NCBI GenBank assembly: GCA_009809945.1
Contig: WTPW01000201.1
Coordinates: forward strand, 1-64,000
Reading direction: 5' to 3'
Source: Gigaspora margarita
Lineage: Eukaryota > Glomeromycota > Glomeromycetes > Diversisporales > Gigasporaceae
Length of the DNA stretch: 64,000 nt
Position 1 is the stretch's first letter. The number at the start of each line of letters is the position of its first letter. Shown piece by piece: positions 1-11,871 of the stretch. The position numbers were made by a program, and so were the translations under genes. Under the pieces are notes generated by a model. The model was not told the DNA's origin, made no database searches, and saw only the letters and a list, made by a program, of their open reading frames with translations.

Positions 1-420
1 TTGTTGTTGTTGTCCCGTGATTTACATAAGGGTTGTCGTGGGAAAAAATCCTGGGTGCCGATTCGGGTCCTGGGAGAATTTTTTGTTTTGTTTTGATCAA
101 TGGGTCCGATGATGTCATGGTTGAATTTGTCAGGGTCTCGGGAGATTCCCCATATTTGCAATTTTATTTCCGTTATTTTCTTCGATGAAGAAAGTTTGAG
201 AGGCTTCGGTCATAGGGGTGTCTACGATTCTCATTTTTTTTGTAGCGTGCTCCTTATTATCGTTATCTATTTCCATATCGGTGTGGGGGGTGGGGCAGAC
301 TTGTGTCTCCGTATTGCCATTATTATGTTCTTGTGTTGCCGACATAGTCGGCAACAACTTGGTAAAGGAAAGTAGCGTATGAGCGGTCTGGGTTCTTTTC
401 CTCTTTATCTTGTAGTCCAA
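1..420 (-). pseudogene. 5' part of a retroelement-like ORF, frameshifted, leaves the window
   Basis: Reading on the minus strand, an ATG at 345 opens a hydrophilic protein beginning MSATQEHNNGNTET. It runs to a stop at 130-132. A second open frame then starts at 118 (MTSSDPLIKTKQ) and continues off the window edge. The two frames together look like one ORF broken by a frameshift near 120. The stretch is markedly more GC-rich than its surroundings, as expected of a recently arrived element. No domain is recognisable in the visible ~110 residues. The low-complexity polar start resembles ORF1 or gag-like N-termini of fungal retroelements, but that is inference. An upstream extension to 420 has no ATG. 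Confidence 0.4.
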
Positions 421-565
421 GGGCTGCGAGGGCAGTTTATTGGTTGTTGTTTAGTTAGTTNNTCCGAGTTTTGTCTTACGAGNNCTCTCTTTCCTATAGG
501 ATTTTGTTGTTTATGCGATTTTTTGGGATTTTCAGGGGTGTACCGGAAAGAGTTTTTATTATTAT

Positions 566-676
566 TTACTACTTTAGTAATTTTTAAACTAAAATTGAAT
601 TCAAGTTTGACTTTTAAATAAAAGATAATAAACTTGTAAATTCAATTAATTCAAAAATTACTAGAGTAGTAGTTTT
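566..676. repeat. Imperfect hairpin (inverted repeat) abutting the truncated Tnp2 gene
   Basis: Left arm about 567-609 and right arm about 630-673 are reverse complements with a few mismatches (TTACTACTTTAGTAATTTTT against AAAAATTACTAGAGTAGTAG). The loop is about 25 bp. The Tnp2 reading frame ends at about 690, right beside this hairpin, so it probably marks the insertion or rearrangement that removed the transposase C-terminus. No target duplication could be identified. Confidence 0.6.
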
Positions 677-2519
677 TTTAGTTTAAAAAAAAAGATATAA
701 ATATTACTTTTCGTAATGAGTATAAAACTTTAATAAAAGTTCATTAATATTATTTAAATCATGTACTGATATAACTTTTTTTTGGTATAATCGCACTGCT
801 CTTACAAAAAGGCTCCATCCATTATAATATTCTGATAGTAATCATCCCTTAAGTAAAGGAAGTGAATACATTGTAATCCATGCTGCCTACTCTTCAGCTT
901 TATAGCCATGGTAATGGTGTAGTATATTATGTAAAGGTCTTCCAAGATTTGATGGTAAATCTTTGCGTAATGAGTGCATCTGATTTCCAATTTCTGACCA
1001 TACAGATTTTGCAAGTACATATGGCTCATTGTTTTGTGATGCATCTNAAAAGAATGTTCNAGTCCAATATTCAAACATATACTTTGCAATATTTTCATAG
1101 AATAAATGCATGATATCCACAGTAAATGAATTAGGAAAATTAATAGTTGTTAGATTAAAAAGAATACTACGTTTGTTAATACCTGCATATAAAAATAATA
1201 TATATATATTTAATATCTATAATGATAATATTCATAAAAATTATAATGCTATTAATAAAAATCAAGTAGAATCTACTTGATTTCTATTAACAGCAACCCA
1301 TATATGATATTACTGAAGCTAGTAATTAACTCATTTCGCTCTTTTCCAGGATTGGCTTTTTGGATTATTTTAAGTCTCCTTTTCCATTCTTCATGCATTC
1401 GAATTGGTAAATTAGATANTTGATATCTTGTAGAATTGAAGTTCTTAGGTGGAGTTGTAGGATAATAGATATGTTTTATATAAATTCCTTTTAAATCACA
1501 ATAACGACAACCTTGATAACNATTATGCCNGGTAAGACCCATTAATTTTGTTAACNCTNGTGTGTCANNTGACCAACTAATTATTATAGCACGAAGTGTA
1601 AAATATTCTTTTTTAAATGCATCATAACAATTTATTCCCACTAATAATTAAAAATTAGTAAAATTAACTTAATTATATGCTTGTAATGATTTTTTTTTTC
1701 TTTTTTTTACAAATATATAATTAAAATATATATTAAAAATACATATTTTTAATATATATTTGTAATAAATAACTTAACATATATACCTTCTAATTTTTGT
1801 AATTCTTTTATCATAGGAAAAAGAAATGAATTAAGATCTTTAGGTTCTTTGGGTCCAGGTATGATTAAACTAATTAGAAGATTATCTTTTTTAACCCGAT
1901 TTTCAGGTGCCAGATTTGCATTAATTACTAGTATTACCCAACAGTCATCAGTCTTTTGTCTAAATATTTGATAACTATCAATTGAAGCTAACAATGCCAC
2001 ATCACGCTCATCTTGAAAGTGTCCATCCTGCACTAATTCTTTATACTGAATACTATCGAAGACATCTCCTATTTGAGTATTATTTTTATATAATCTTTGT
2101 AATACATAATTAGCTCTATATCGTAGTTCTGTAGCATGATCAGAATCTCCATATTGAATAATAAGACATTGTGCAAGTGAAAAATATGCAAATTGTTGAC
2201 ATGGTTTCCTGGCTTTGTTATAATAGTATCAATCTGATTTACAAATTNGACACTTGGTTAATTTCTTATAATTTCCAGTATATGCACAGCAAGAATTAGA
2301 ACACATATCAGTTCATATAGGTCTAATATTCACAAATGATTTCATTTTTTTTTAACTATATACAAACTAATTGGTTCTACATTAGCTGCAATNATGGTTT
2401 GTTGAAATGCTTNATNAGTTAAATTGTATTGAACCTTCANTTTAAATAATCTTAATGCAATAGCTAATTCCTCAGAAATATTATTTGCTATACTTGAATC
2501 TAATAATAATACCAAAGTA

Positions 2520-2548
2520 TTTAAATAAATAAATAAATAAATAAATAA
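2520..2548. repeat. AAAT microsatellite
   Basis: About six units of AAAT lie inside the N-terminal region of the Tnp2 pseudogene, probably within an intron or at a frame break. Confidence 0.8.
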
Positions 2549-2699
2549 TTATACCATCCTGAGAATTATAAGAGTAATTATATTCAGAGTCAGGATCACT
2601 TAAAGACTCATCACTGTCAGAAAAACTCAATGAATTGCTACTATTTTCTTGTAAACTTTCATATCCTTCTATATTAATATTAGAATTAAAATCCAGGAT

Positions 2700-2860
2700 T
2701 TCCATATTAAAATCATTATCGCTATTAAAATCATTATCGCTATTAATATCATTATCGCTATTAAGATTATTAACGCTATTAATATTGTTATCGCTATTAA
2801 TTTCGTTATTGCTGATATTATTGTTATTATCTAACGATAATAAGAATAAATCTTGATCAT
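2700..2860 (-). repeat. 18-bp coding repeat (Asn-Ser-Asp-Asn) in the Tnp2 N-terminus
   Basis: On the minus strand an 18-bp unit close to TTTAATAGCGATAATGAT repeats about six times and encodes NSDNDF, NSDNDI and NSDNNI blocks. It is an in-frame minisatellite that lengthens the acidic, disordered linker of the transposase. The codons differ slightly between units. Confidence 0.7.
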
Positions 2861-3281
2861 AAACAGGTTTTGGTTCACTATAAATTTAAAATTGTTACGC
2901 TCGTTATTATTTAATATGCTTATGTAATGAACCTTGCAGGTCAACCTTAAAAAAAAAAAAAAAACTTAACTAATGATCGTTATTGTTACTGTCTAAACTA
3001 AATTCTGAACTTGACGGTTCTGTATGTATTGCTATAGAATTTTGAGCTTTCATATGTCTAGTTCGAGTATTTTTGCTAACTCAAGCACCACCATAACCTT
3101 CTTCAGTGCATAAATGATACCTGCAATGCACTTTATTATTATGATCGGTGATGACATGTTCAGTATCTAATTCTATATCAGAGGCTTCACTATTTTTGCT
3201 AATAAGATTTAATTCATTATTCATTATAAATTTCAATACATATTTCAATAAATTATATAAGTAAATTTTTTTCTTACACAT

Positions 3282-3414
3282 TTTATATTTATATACAAAT
3301 CTTTAAAGTCCGATTATACTGATATATATAAATATATAAAATAAACTTTAAGATGAAAATAGCTTACTCTTTCTTCCCCTAAATTTAATATTCTTTTTTT
3401 TCATATTAATTACT
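3282..3414. promoter_or_regulatory. Short divergent intergenic region, candidate bidirectional promoter
   Basis: Only 133 bp separate the start of the minus-strand Tnp2 gene (3281) from the start of the plus-strand multi-exon gene (3415). The stretch is AT-rich with TATATATAAATATATAAA near 3320. The arrangement suggests shared transcription control. No element was confirmed beyond the TATA-rich core. Confidence 0.35.
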
Positions 3415-4558
3415 ATGCCAAAAGGCAAGCGAACAAATAAAAACCTATTCCCAAAGATAATAACAAATTAATTGTTGAAGAAACTAGCAACTATGATCTT
3501 ATTAATTTAAAAAATCAAATAGAAGCTCTTAAAGCTAAAAACGAAAAACTTCGACAAATTCAACAATCTAAAATTATGCAAAGTTATAATAACGTTCAAG
3601 TTTCAAACAAAAGTACTCACAATACAACTAACAGTTTGTTAAATAGTGCGAATACAAATAAAGATTCACATAAACAGCATAGAAAAAAGTTGGCAGTAAT
3701 TTTCAGTGACTCTGACGATTTGAATTACTATAATAAATGATTATCTAAAAAGTGAATTCTTCTAATAACTATAGCGATTCTGAAACAAATAGATCAAGCG
3801 ATAATAAAAGTTCAAAGCAGATACATCATATTGCATTAAGTGATACTGAAAGCGAAATCAATAAGGTATATATAACTAAAATAGCAAATTAAATATAGAT
3901 TATACCCTTCTTATCTTATATGTTACTATAACTACTAAAAATTATTTATTAATATTTAGATAAAACCTTTGAAAAACTTTCCAATCGCAAAGCCTCCAAA
4001 CTTAAAATGGTACAAGTTATCAGAAAAACTATTGCTTGATAGCAAAGTTTATACATCGTATAGGGTATTATTTGATTCATACTATCTTTAACGGTTTAGC
4101 GCTTTATTTGAATTTACTTGTTTTTTTTTTAAAAAACATTTAACAAATTATTTAAGAGTACAATGCATGAATTCGTAGCTCAGTTATGGGCTCATGATAC
4201 ACCAGAGTATCGTAAATTAAGTGCAACTAAAAAACGAGCACTAATTAAAAAGGTATAATTGTTTATTTTAAGATTATAATTTGATACTAATATTAATCTT
4301 CTTTAAATTTATTATTAATAGTATAAAGCCAACAATCCAGACTTTCCAAATTGTATTAATGATTGGGCTATAAAAATGATGATACATCGTTCTATAAATC
4401 AACAACGTATATTTTTAATATTAACAAGTCTTACATTTTATTTGGCTTAGTTATTTTTTATTTTATGATTTAATTTAGGCAAAAAAGAGCGCGATGAAAT
4501 ACTATGAAATAATGATCATACTACCAAAAAAAAATTGAATACGATAAATGAATATGGT

Positions 4559-4612
4559 ATTATTATTAATTATTATTATTATTATTATTATTTTTTTTTT
4601 TTTTTTTTTTAA
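4559..4612. repeat. ATT microsatellite followed by a T run
   Basis: About ten ATT units run into some 20 T residues. The T run is the reverse complement of a poly-A tail and probably marks the 3' end of the minus-strand SINE next to it. Confidence 0.7.
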
Positions 4613-5129
4613 TCTTAACAACCTTGCGCTACCTTTATTAAACTCTTAAATTAAAGTACAAGTACATTAATAATTATCTAATTACTTTTGGGCAGGCATC
4701 AACCCGGCTACTTCATTGAGCGCCCAGGTAGGGTTGTCTCACTGAACACTTCTTCTTCCAGCAGGGCCCGCTGGTTATCGACCCGAGCAGTTCCTGTTGG
4801 TATGAATCGCAGTCTGGATGCGCTGCCACGTGTTCTTGAAGTATCCTTTCAGACTTCGACCTCTCAATATGTCATGTGATTTCGGTTATTCAAATCGTGG
4901 CTCTGACTCAGATACGACCCCGGGGTTTTGATCACGACTACTGCAGCGTCGCACCATAGAGGTCCATCAATTGACGTTCTGGGTCCCTGTCTCCCGCGGT
5001 GTTTCAGTTTCCTTTTTGGTAGGACCTGCATCATAGATTTTTAAGTTTTCGCCACCACCAGAAATCGAACCGGCAACCTTCCGATTTGCATCCTCAGAGC
5101 ATAACTGCTATGCTATCGACCCGGAGGAC

Positions 5130-5131
<2 letters not shown>
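4590..5131 (-). mobile_element. tRNA-derived SINE
   Basis: A GC-rich island of about 450 bp in AT-rich DNA. On the minus strand its 5' end (about 5131-5050) is tRNA-like. An A-box-like TAGCATAGCAGT is followed by an anticodon-arm-like segment (loop around GATGCAAA, giving TGC). A good B-box, GGTTCGATTTC, follows at about 5066-5076. The acceptor stem pairs poorly, so this is not a functional tRNA. A unique body follows, and a T run on the plus strand (4590-4612) is consistent with a 3' poly-A tail. ATT microsatellite lies on both sides, so the element probably inserted into an ATT array and its target duplication cannot be told from the array. Closest tRNA may be Ala(TGC), low confidence. Confidence 0.7.
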
Positions 5132-5190
<59 letters not shown>

Positions 5191-5236
5191 ATTATTATTA
5201 TTATTATTATTATTATTTATTATTATTTATTGTCTT
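5131..5236. repeat. ATT microsatellite at the SINE 5' end
   Basis: About 30 ATT units with minor interruptions directly abut the 5' end of the SINE, in the same triplet register type as the array on its other side. Confidence 0.9.
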
Positions 5237-5720
5237 AGAACTAATACGTATATGAAAATATTTTAATTCGTATAATTATAGATTCTCAATCTGATGCTGA
5301 AGATTCAAATCAATATGACCACTCTGAATCATCAACGATGGTTAACACTGATGGTACTTTATAATATTACATTTAATCTATATGTTTATAATTGCTATTG
5401 GGCAATCGACTAATAAAAAAGGTTTAACTATATTGTAAATAGGCCAAATTTTATCTACTTCATCATTATCACAAGAACCTACTAATATAGCTCCTGAAAC
5501 CCCTGAAGATACAAATTTAAATAAGAAACAAGCATCAAAGAACAAAAGAATCACTTCAATGAAAGGTAAATATATATTGATACTTAACCTGTTTATTAAT
5601 TAAAAGATTAATAACATAATAAATTTATTTATTTATATAGCTAAACAAACATCTGTCAAGCCTTCTAGAGTGTTGAGACCAACTACCCAATTTCAAAACA
5701 AGACCAACTAATTATTACTC

Positions 5721-6149
5721 GTCGCCACACTTATGTGCACTAAAATCAAAAAGATGCTGAATGCTAATTATCAATAAAAAGTTGCATACGAATAAATAGT
5801 ATGAATTTTCATACAAAATTTATTATCATTTAGATAAATTTTAAATAAATATTAAATAAAAAATATTTATTTTTTAAATAAATATTAAATAATAATTATA
5901 TAGCATTGTATTTAAAACATTTTTTAAATGAATATTAAANAAAAAAAAAGCATTTTTAAATAGTAATTGGAAATTTTTCAAACAGATTTTGTATTATAAA
6001 ATTACATATTTTTATTAATAAAAAACAAAGACAAAAATCAAACAAAATGGTGCTTTTTTATATATTTATTACACAAAATTTTAGACAAATAATACACAAT
6101 TATTGACACAATTATAAAACAAAAATGCTATATATTTTTTTTTATAGGG
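5721..6149. other. AT-rich spacer with no gene
   Basis: Tandem-like repeats of TTTTTAAATAAATATTAAATAA occur at about 5825-5960. I see no coding frame and no element ends here. The 5' portion of the gypsy element that follows, including any LTR and gag, is not recognisable in it. Confidence 0.5.
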
Positions 6150-9100
6150 GAAGTTTATAGCGAAAGAAGATATCTCCTAAAAGAAAAATTAAAAATAATA
6201 TTAATATATCTCCCAAAGTTAAATCTATAGTATTATATTGCAATGCTAAAGTGCTAGATAAGCTTTCCCTCTTATTGTAGATAGTAGGTTATCTGGAAGC
6301 ATAGTCTCCTCTTACTTTTTAAAGAAGTTAGGTATTAAGATCAAAAGGCCCTCTACTATCAATATGATTAATGTGCATGGGGAGAGTAAATGGGCGTTAG
6401 AGGAGATTTTAGCTTTTTTATTCGAAGTTGGTAGTGTACAAGTTCCTATCAACATTGTTGTAACTAATGCTTTATTTTACCAAGCCATTATTTGTAATGA
6501 CTAGTTATCTAAGGTTCAGGTTAGAATAGACTGGACTGTAGCTGAAATGTCTTTCATCTAGAAAGATAAAGAAATAGTTGTCCCCGTTGAATGTTATCAA
6601 ATTATATGTGAACCTTTAGAGAAAATTAGGCCTACTAAAACTTGAGAATTAGAGGAAGAGGAAAATAGAACGATTGATTCTGATGATAGTGAAGAATTCG
6701 AGGATAAAGATCTCGAAGACCGTATTTATAGTATTTCTGACTTTGAAAATTTATCAAAACCTAGATATTATAACAAGTCAGATTATATAAACTTGTTAGT
6801 GAGTTGGAATGAGGAAGAAGAATATTTATTGGTCAAGACATCTGAGATTTTCTAAAAGAAAAGGACCTAATTACCCTCAATGATATTGATGATGAGAACA
6901 CAGTAAGTAAAGACAATTGTTAGGCCGTAGAGTTTCACTGATATGAAAAAAATCCAATCGATATATTATATGAGCAGTCTGATTTTTTTTTCCATTTTAG
7001 ATCTCTTTGATTTTTACTATGATAATATGACTGTGGATCACAAGTACCATATCGGTCTAGTGCCTCAGAAAGTAAAAGATCAATTAGAGATCCTGTTACA
7101 GGGTCATCAAGATAATTTTGTGTGAAATTCTAAAGACTTAGATTGTACTAAGATAGTTAAGCATAAAATCTATACAGAAAATGCTTTAGCCACAAAACTT
7201 AGATCATACTGGCATACCCTAAAGAACAAGAATTCATAAAGGAAGAAATTATTTGTATGTTAAGAGAGGAAATTATATGTACATCTGAGAGCCCGTGGGC
7301 CTCCCTGATAGTTTTGGTAAAGAGAGAGAATAAAATTAGGGTTTGCGTAAACTACTATAAGCTTAATGCTATTACAGTTAAAGATAGTTACCCTTACCCA
7401 GGATTCAAGATCTCTTCAAATCTTTAAAAGAAGTCTGTTATTTTAGTATCCTAGACTTGGCCAGTGGGTACTGGCAGGTAGAAATGGATGAACAGGACTG
7501 GGTAAAAACTGCTTTTACTACCCTGTTTGCCTATTCGAATTTAACGTTATGCCTTTTGGCCTTATGAATGCCCCCGCTACTTTTTAGCAGTTAATGAATA
7601 ATCTCTTCCGAGATATAATTGATTGTTTTGTTATAATTTATATTGATGATATTGTTATTTATTCTAAAACAATCCAAGAACACTTTTATGATATCTGCAA
7701 AGTCTTCAAGTGGTTATATCATGGCAGGTTAAAATTGAAGCCTAAGAAATGTTTTTCTTTTTTCAAGAAATTAAACTTTTAGGGCATATTGTAAGCCCAC
7801 AAGGAATTAAAACAGACCCTAAGAAAGTAGCTGCTATTCAATGTTTTCCCATTCCCTAAACGTTATATCAGTTGTGAAGTTTTCTTTGACTTGTCGTGTA
7901 TTACTACAAGTTTATATCTGAATTTATGCATATAGCGGCTCCCTTGAATTATTTATTTAAAAAAAAATTCAGTATTAGTAGATGGAAATTGAGCAAGGAG
8001 CTTTCGAGTTACTGAAATTAAAACTTACTTAAGCTCCTGTTCTAGCATACCCTAATTTCAATTAGCTATTTATTTTGTTTACTGACATGTCAGATACGGT
8101 ATTGGGGGTTATTCTAGCTTAAAGGATAGTAATGAGCAAAATCATGTGATCTCCTATACTAGTCAAAGTTTTTCGCTCACTGAAAAAAATTATACTACTA
8201 CTGAAAAGGAATATTTAGCCACTGTTTGGGCTGTAGGATATTTTTAATATTATCTATACAGATCTTTTTTTACTCTTATAACTGACTATATCGCATTAAA
8301 ATATCTAATTTCCCTGAATGAGCCTCAAGGATAACTTGCAAGATAGATTATGACCTTAAGAGAGTACAATTTTGAGATTGCTTATAGAGCCAGAAAACAA
8401 CATGTTAATGTTGATTGCCTTTTTATGGATTAATTAAAAAAAAAAAAACACAAAACTAATATAGAAAGTGTCAACTAAAATTTTAAATTACTTATCTAAA
8501 TCCGTTAATCCAGCTCAGGTTATGTGTTCTGGCATTGTGTCATAACCTCTTCTTATAGTTCCTTTCGATTAAAAAAAAAATAAAAAAAATAATAAATAAA
8601 TAATATATATATATTTTTTTTAGCAAAACTAATAACACTCAATCTAATTATTCGTCTTATCTGATGGATTTTGATACCTATTACCTCTTCCTTAGATATC
8701 TTAGTAACTCTATAGTACCTAGCATTACTCAGCAAAACGAATTTACAATCTAAATTTCAAGACTCAACACTTTTGTGTACAAGATGGAATTTCATATAAG
8801 AAGAATTTAAAAGACCTCCTGTGCCTTCTTCGAGTCCTAAAAAGTAACGAAATAGAGGCAGTATTATTTAGCATATATGATGATCCCTTATCTGGTTATT
8901 TTAATTTTTATTCGACTTACCAACAAATTGCAACTTGTTACTTTTGGCCAAATGGGAACCACTATCAAAACATATATCTGTACCTGTGACATATGTTAAA
9001 AGAAGGATAAACCCAAGACAAGGGAACCTCTGTACCCTATTTCTATAGGAAAACTATTTGATAAAATTGGTATTAATATTGTAGGACCACTTCTTATGAC

Positions 9101-9930
9101 ATTGAGAGAAAATTAGTATATTGTTATGGCTACAGAATATATATTCAAATGGCTAGAAGCCTAGGCCTTAAAAACAGCTGATGCTGAATTTGTCATCACC
9201 TTTATTTTTGAGAACCTAATCTGTTGACACGGAGCACTACGGCATCTTATATCTGACCAAGATCCTTATTTTTGCAATCAAGTAGTTGATACTCTTTGCC
9301 GAAAATTGTCTATCAAGCATAAAACTTCTACTCTGTACCACCCTCAAACCAATGGCCTAATTGAAAGGTTTAATAAATCCTTATATAGGGTTCTTTGTAA
9401 ATATGTATCGCAATTTAAAGAAGAATGAGATGAAATTATACCTGCAGCTCTATTCGCGTATTGTACTACAATACACAGTACTACCTGATTTGAACCCTTT
9501 TTCCTTGTTTACAGTTGATATGCCGTTATGCCTATAGAAGTAAATGAACACCTCTATGATAACAAGCCTAATACGGAAGAAGAATTACAAGGACAAATTC
9601 TCTGCCGAATTGAAATCTTTTTAGGATATGTAACTGAAGCTTGGTTAACTGCTAAAAAAAAACACAAAGGCACAAGCTCGCCAAAAGGGATATCATGACT
9701 CTAACTATATAATAGAGTCATATGTGATTGGTAACAAAGTCCTATTACAATGCTCTGAAATTCAGCATTCTAAAAGCGCTAAATTAGAAGTTAAGTGTAA
9801 GGGGCCCTATGTACACAATATATTAGATAACAGGACCTACAAGCTAAGAACTATCACTAGGGGTGGAGTTCTTAAAAAGGCAGTTTATGGTAACTGATTA
9901 AAGTTATATCACCCCTGCTTAAATAATCTA
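6150..9930 (+). pseudogene. Ty3/gypsy retrotransposon pol (protease, RT, RNase H, integrase), decayed
   Basis: The order of domains is that of Ty3/gypsy pol. The protease-like segment has SSGS...KLGIKI.RPSTINMINVHGES (6270-6390). An acidic linker follows. The RT region has VMPFGLMNAPATF (about 7545-7586) and the catalytic box FVIIYIDDIVIYSKT (7627-7671), then GHIVSPQGIKTDPKKVAAIQ. The RNase H region has ENYTTTEKEYLATVWAV (about 8182-8232) and ends with IAYRARKQHVNVDCL. The integrase region carries a decayed zinc-binding and DDE core (8870-9480). A GPY/F-like tail, KCKGPYVHNILDNRTYKLR, lies at about 9795-9850. There are many stops and frameshifts, several where family members have Trp or Gln. 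No gag and no convincing LTR pair were found, so the element is 5' truncated or too decayed. Confidence 0.85.
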
Positions 9931-9959
9931 TCTGCCCTTGTTAAGTACTAAAATCTGTG

Positions 9960-10735
9960 AATAAATAAATTACCCACTCAAGAAACGTTACTCTTCAGTT
10001 CTTGAAGATAGAATTCGATAATTTCCCTAAAAACCTTAAAAGAACTCTTGCCCTTTTACAAAAACAGTTAAAATCTACTCACTTTAAAGGAAGCCTTACT
10101 ATACAATACAAGACATTATCGAATACGAAATTGGAGAGAAGAAGGAGAGACTCTACCTCTCTGAAATTTCATGTCTAAGTGATGTGCAAAGAATGCGAGA
10201 CAAATTACATTATTTCTTAGAAGATCTATGGTAATTTGAATTTACACCACAAACCCTACTGGAAGTAAAAGGAGGGACCTAGCAACTTTAAGTCCAAAAT
10301 TTATGCCAATTGATAACCTCATCTAAAGTAGGTACTAATACATGCCTTGGCTATTACTATCAGCTTGGAACTCTTCTTGCCACCCATAATTGGAATGATG
10401 AAGCTCGAAGTGAAGTCAGAGAGTCTTTTCCTACTCAGAAATATCTAGATGTTTGGAAGATAGCTCAATAAACTTTCCAACTATACTCTATTAGAGGATT
10501 AGACAACCTTCTTGAATCTCAGTATGTAACCCCCTCTGCTCTATTGTGTCTATACAAAGATGATTTTTTTTTACTTCTCAATGAAGCCAGTACTATTAGA
10601 AATCAGAAAGTCTATAAATTTCTTAATTCAGTAAATGAATTGCTGGGGTCCAATTACAGGAAGAGGAGTATGTCACAAATCTTAATTTGTGACTATGGCT
10701 TAAATTTTAAAGTTTCTGCTAAAACCTGTTGATCC
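9960..10735 (+). pseudogene. Unknown ORF downstream of gypsy integrase
   Basis: A decayed frame lies in the same orientation as the integrase. It has blocks RLYLSEISCLSDVQRMRDKL (about 10150-10210), CLGYYYQLGTLLATHNWNDE and LLCLYKDDFFLLLNEASTIR (10540-10600). It ends with an open stretch to about 10730. It probably belongs to the same element as an extra 3' ORF. I recognise no domain. Stops at 10228 and 10471 break it. Confidence 0.4.
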
Positions 10736-11871
10736 TGATTTAGTAATATTTACTTCTTTATATACATTTTATTAAAGTCCCATTAAAGATCGGATAAAAC
10801 TTGTTATTACTTGGTTTAGCACATATAATTTTCCCTTTTTAGTAAAATTAGATAACTGCATTAATGCATTAACACCTTCATGTGTAAGAAGTAATAATTA
10901 TTTTGATTAAGCCACTAGTACCACCTAATTGTAGTAGGCTTATGGTTTTAGCTTGATCATAAAAAAAATACTCAGATGCGTTGATGCCTATACCTAGATA
11001 CCTATATGTGTTAACATCTAAGTGTGTTAATATTTCTATATATTATAAAATTTAAATATATATAAAGCGTTGTGTTTTTTTAAATAAAGATAGAGATTCT
11101 CCTTCAATTAAAATTTACCCTTAATAAAGGAAGTAAGCCAGTGTAGTGCTGAAAAGACCTTTATTTGTATAAAATTTGGTTTTGAATAAATCTCTCTTAA
11201 TTACGCTGTCCATCGTAATTACATAATACATTACCAACTCATATAAAATTTAATGAAACTTCCACCTTCTAGTCTTTCGAGTATAGTCGAACTACCTTCA
11301 TTTGCCCATAACTATTAGAGTTAAATTGGCAAATGTATACACTCTTCCACCTTAGTAGTTACAATATCATATTAGATATATATTGATTAACTAGATATAT
11401 ATTGATTACTATCACTATCAAAAAAAATTAGTAAGGGTATTGAGTATTGATATATATCTTACTCGGTTAGTAATTGATATATATCTATATATAAAATTTG
11501 CTAATAACAGCTATCACCTCTGCTTCATCTATAATACTAAACTCTCATTCTAATTAATATTTTTATAATTAACACTCGTACTCTTACTATTAGGACCAAT
11601 AACTTTAAAGTAATGCTATGTTACAGCTATCATGTCCATCACTTATTATGCTAAGCTTTCATCTCATAGCAAATACTCATTATCTATATATATATACATT
11701 GTGAAGGGCTCCTGCCTTAGGAGATTTCTTTTTATTATTATTATTTCTTATTATTTTTCATTTTTATTGTTATATGTCTATATATCTTGTTTATTTAAAA
11801 GTAGTATTAGTCATACATATATTATTGTTCTCTGAATAGGCTTTGTTTGTATCTGTATTGGCCAGATTGTT
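10736..11871. other. AT-rich non-coding stretch, possible LTR/UTR remains
   Basis: No coding frame is supportable. Around 11385-11490 the motif GATATATATTGATTA and its reverse complement recur, forming weak inverted and direct repeats. This could be the decayed 3' flank of the gypsy element. Confidence 0.3.

Larger units (their letters stand above)
690..3281 (-). pseudogene. CACTA-type transposase (Tnp2 family), decayed, C-terminally truncated
   Basis: Cut-and-paste DNA transposase of the fungal CACTA/EnSpm Tnp2 family. Reading down the minus strand: start at 3281 or 3224; an N-terminal Cys/His segment (CRYHLC, then RTRHMKAQ, about 3020-3130); an acidic Ser/Asp/Asn stretch (2560-2860); a Cys-rich segment (2190-2330); a core with GHFQDERDVALLASIDSYQ and IIPGPKEPKDLNSFLFP (1749-2030); HNXYQGCRYCDLKGIY (about 1490-1530); MDIMHLFYENIAKYMF (1075-1120); and SLFVRAVRLYQKKVIS (about 750-815). 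Segment order matches the family. It is split by short introns, frame breaks, in-frame stops and many Ns. Reading stops near 690 beside a hairpin, so the C-terminal part is missing. The family call is secure. Activity is very unlikely. Confidence 0.85.
3415..5720 (+). pseudogene. Multi-exon gene of unknown function, divergent from Tnp2
   Basis: From ATG 3415 (MPKGKRTNKN) a frameshift near 3455 leads into a coiled-coil-like segment (LKNQIEALKAKNEKLRQIQQ, about 3510-3570). A Ser/Asp-rich stretch follows, then a series of short exons bounded by plausible GT-AG sites. These include IKPLKNFPIAKPPNLKWYKL (about 3961-4020), MHEFVAQLWAHDTPEYRKLS (about 4163-4222) and YKANNPDFPNCINDWAIKMM (about 4321-4380). 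After an interrupted stretch come DSQSDAEDSNQYDHSESS, GQILSTSSLSQEPTNIAPET and a basic tail ending near 5710. I recognise no domain. It may be an accessory protein of the CACTA element, given the 133-bp divergent spacing, or a host gene captured beside it. A SINE and microsatellites sit in one intron-like interval. Confidence 0.5.

Noticed and set aside
1-621. Plus-strand ORFs at 100-375 and 379-621
   Set aside because: Shadows of the GC-richer minus-strand retroelement ORF; Phe/Cys-rich composition typical of antisense reading.
5047-5131. Functional tRNA gene (minus strand)
   Set aside because: A- and B-boxes are present but the acceptor stem pairs poorly and the sequence runs on into a long GC-rich body, so it is the head of a SINE.
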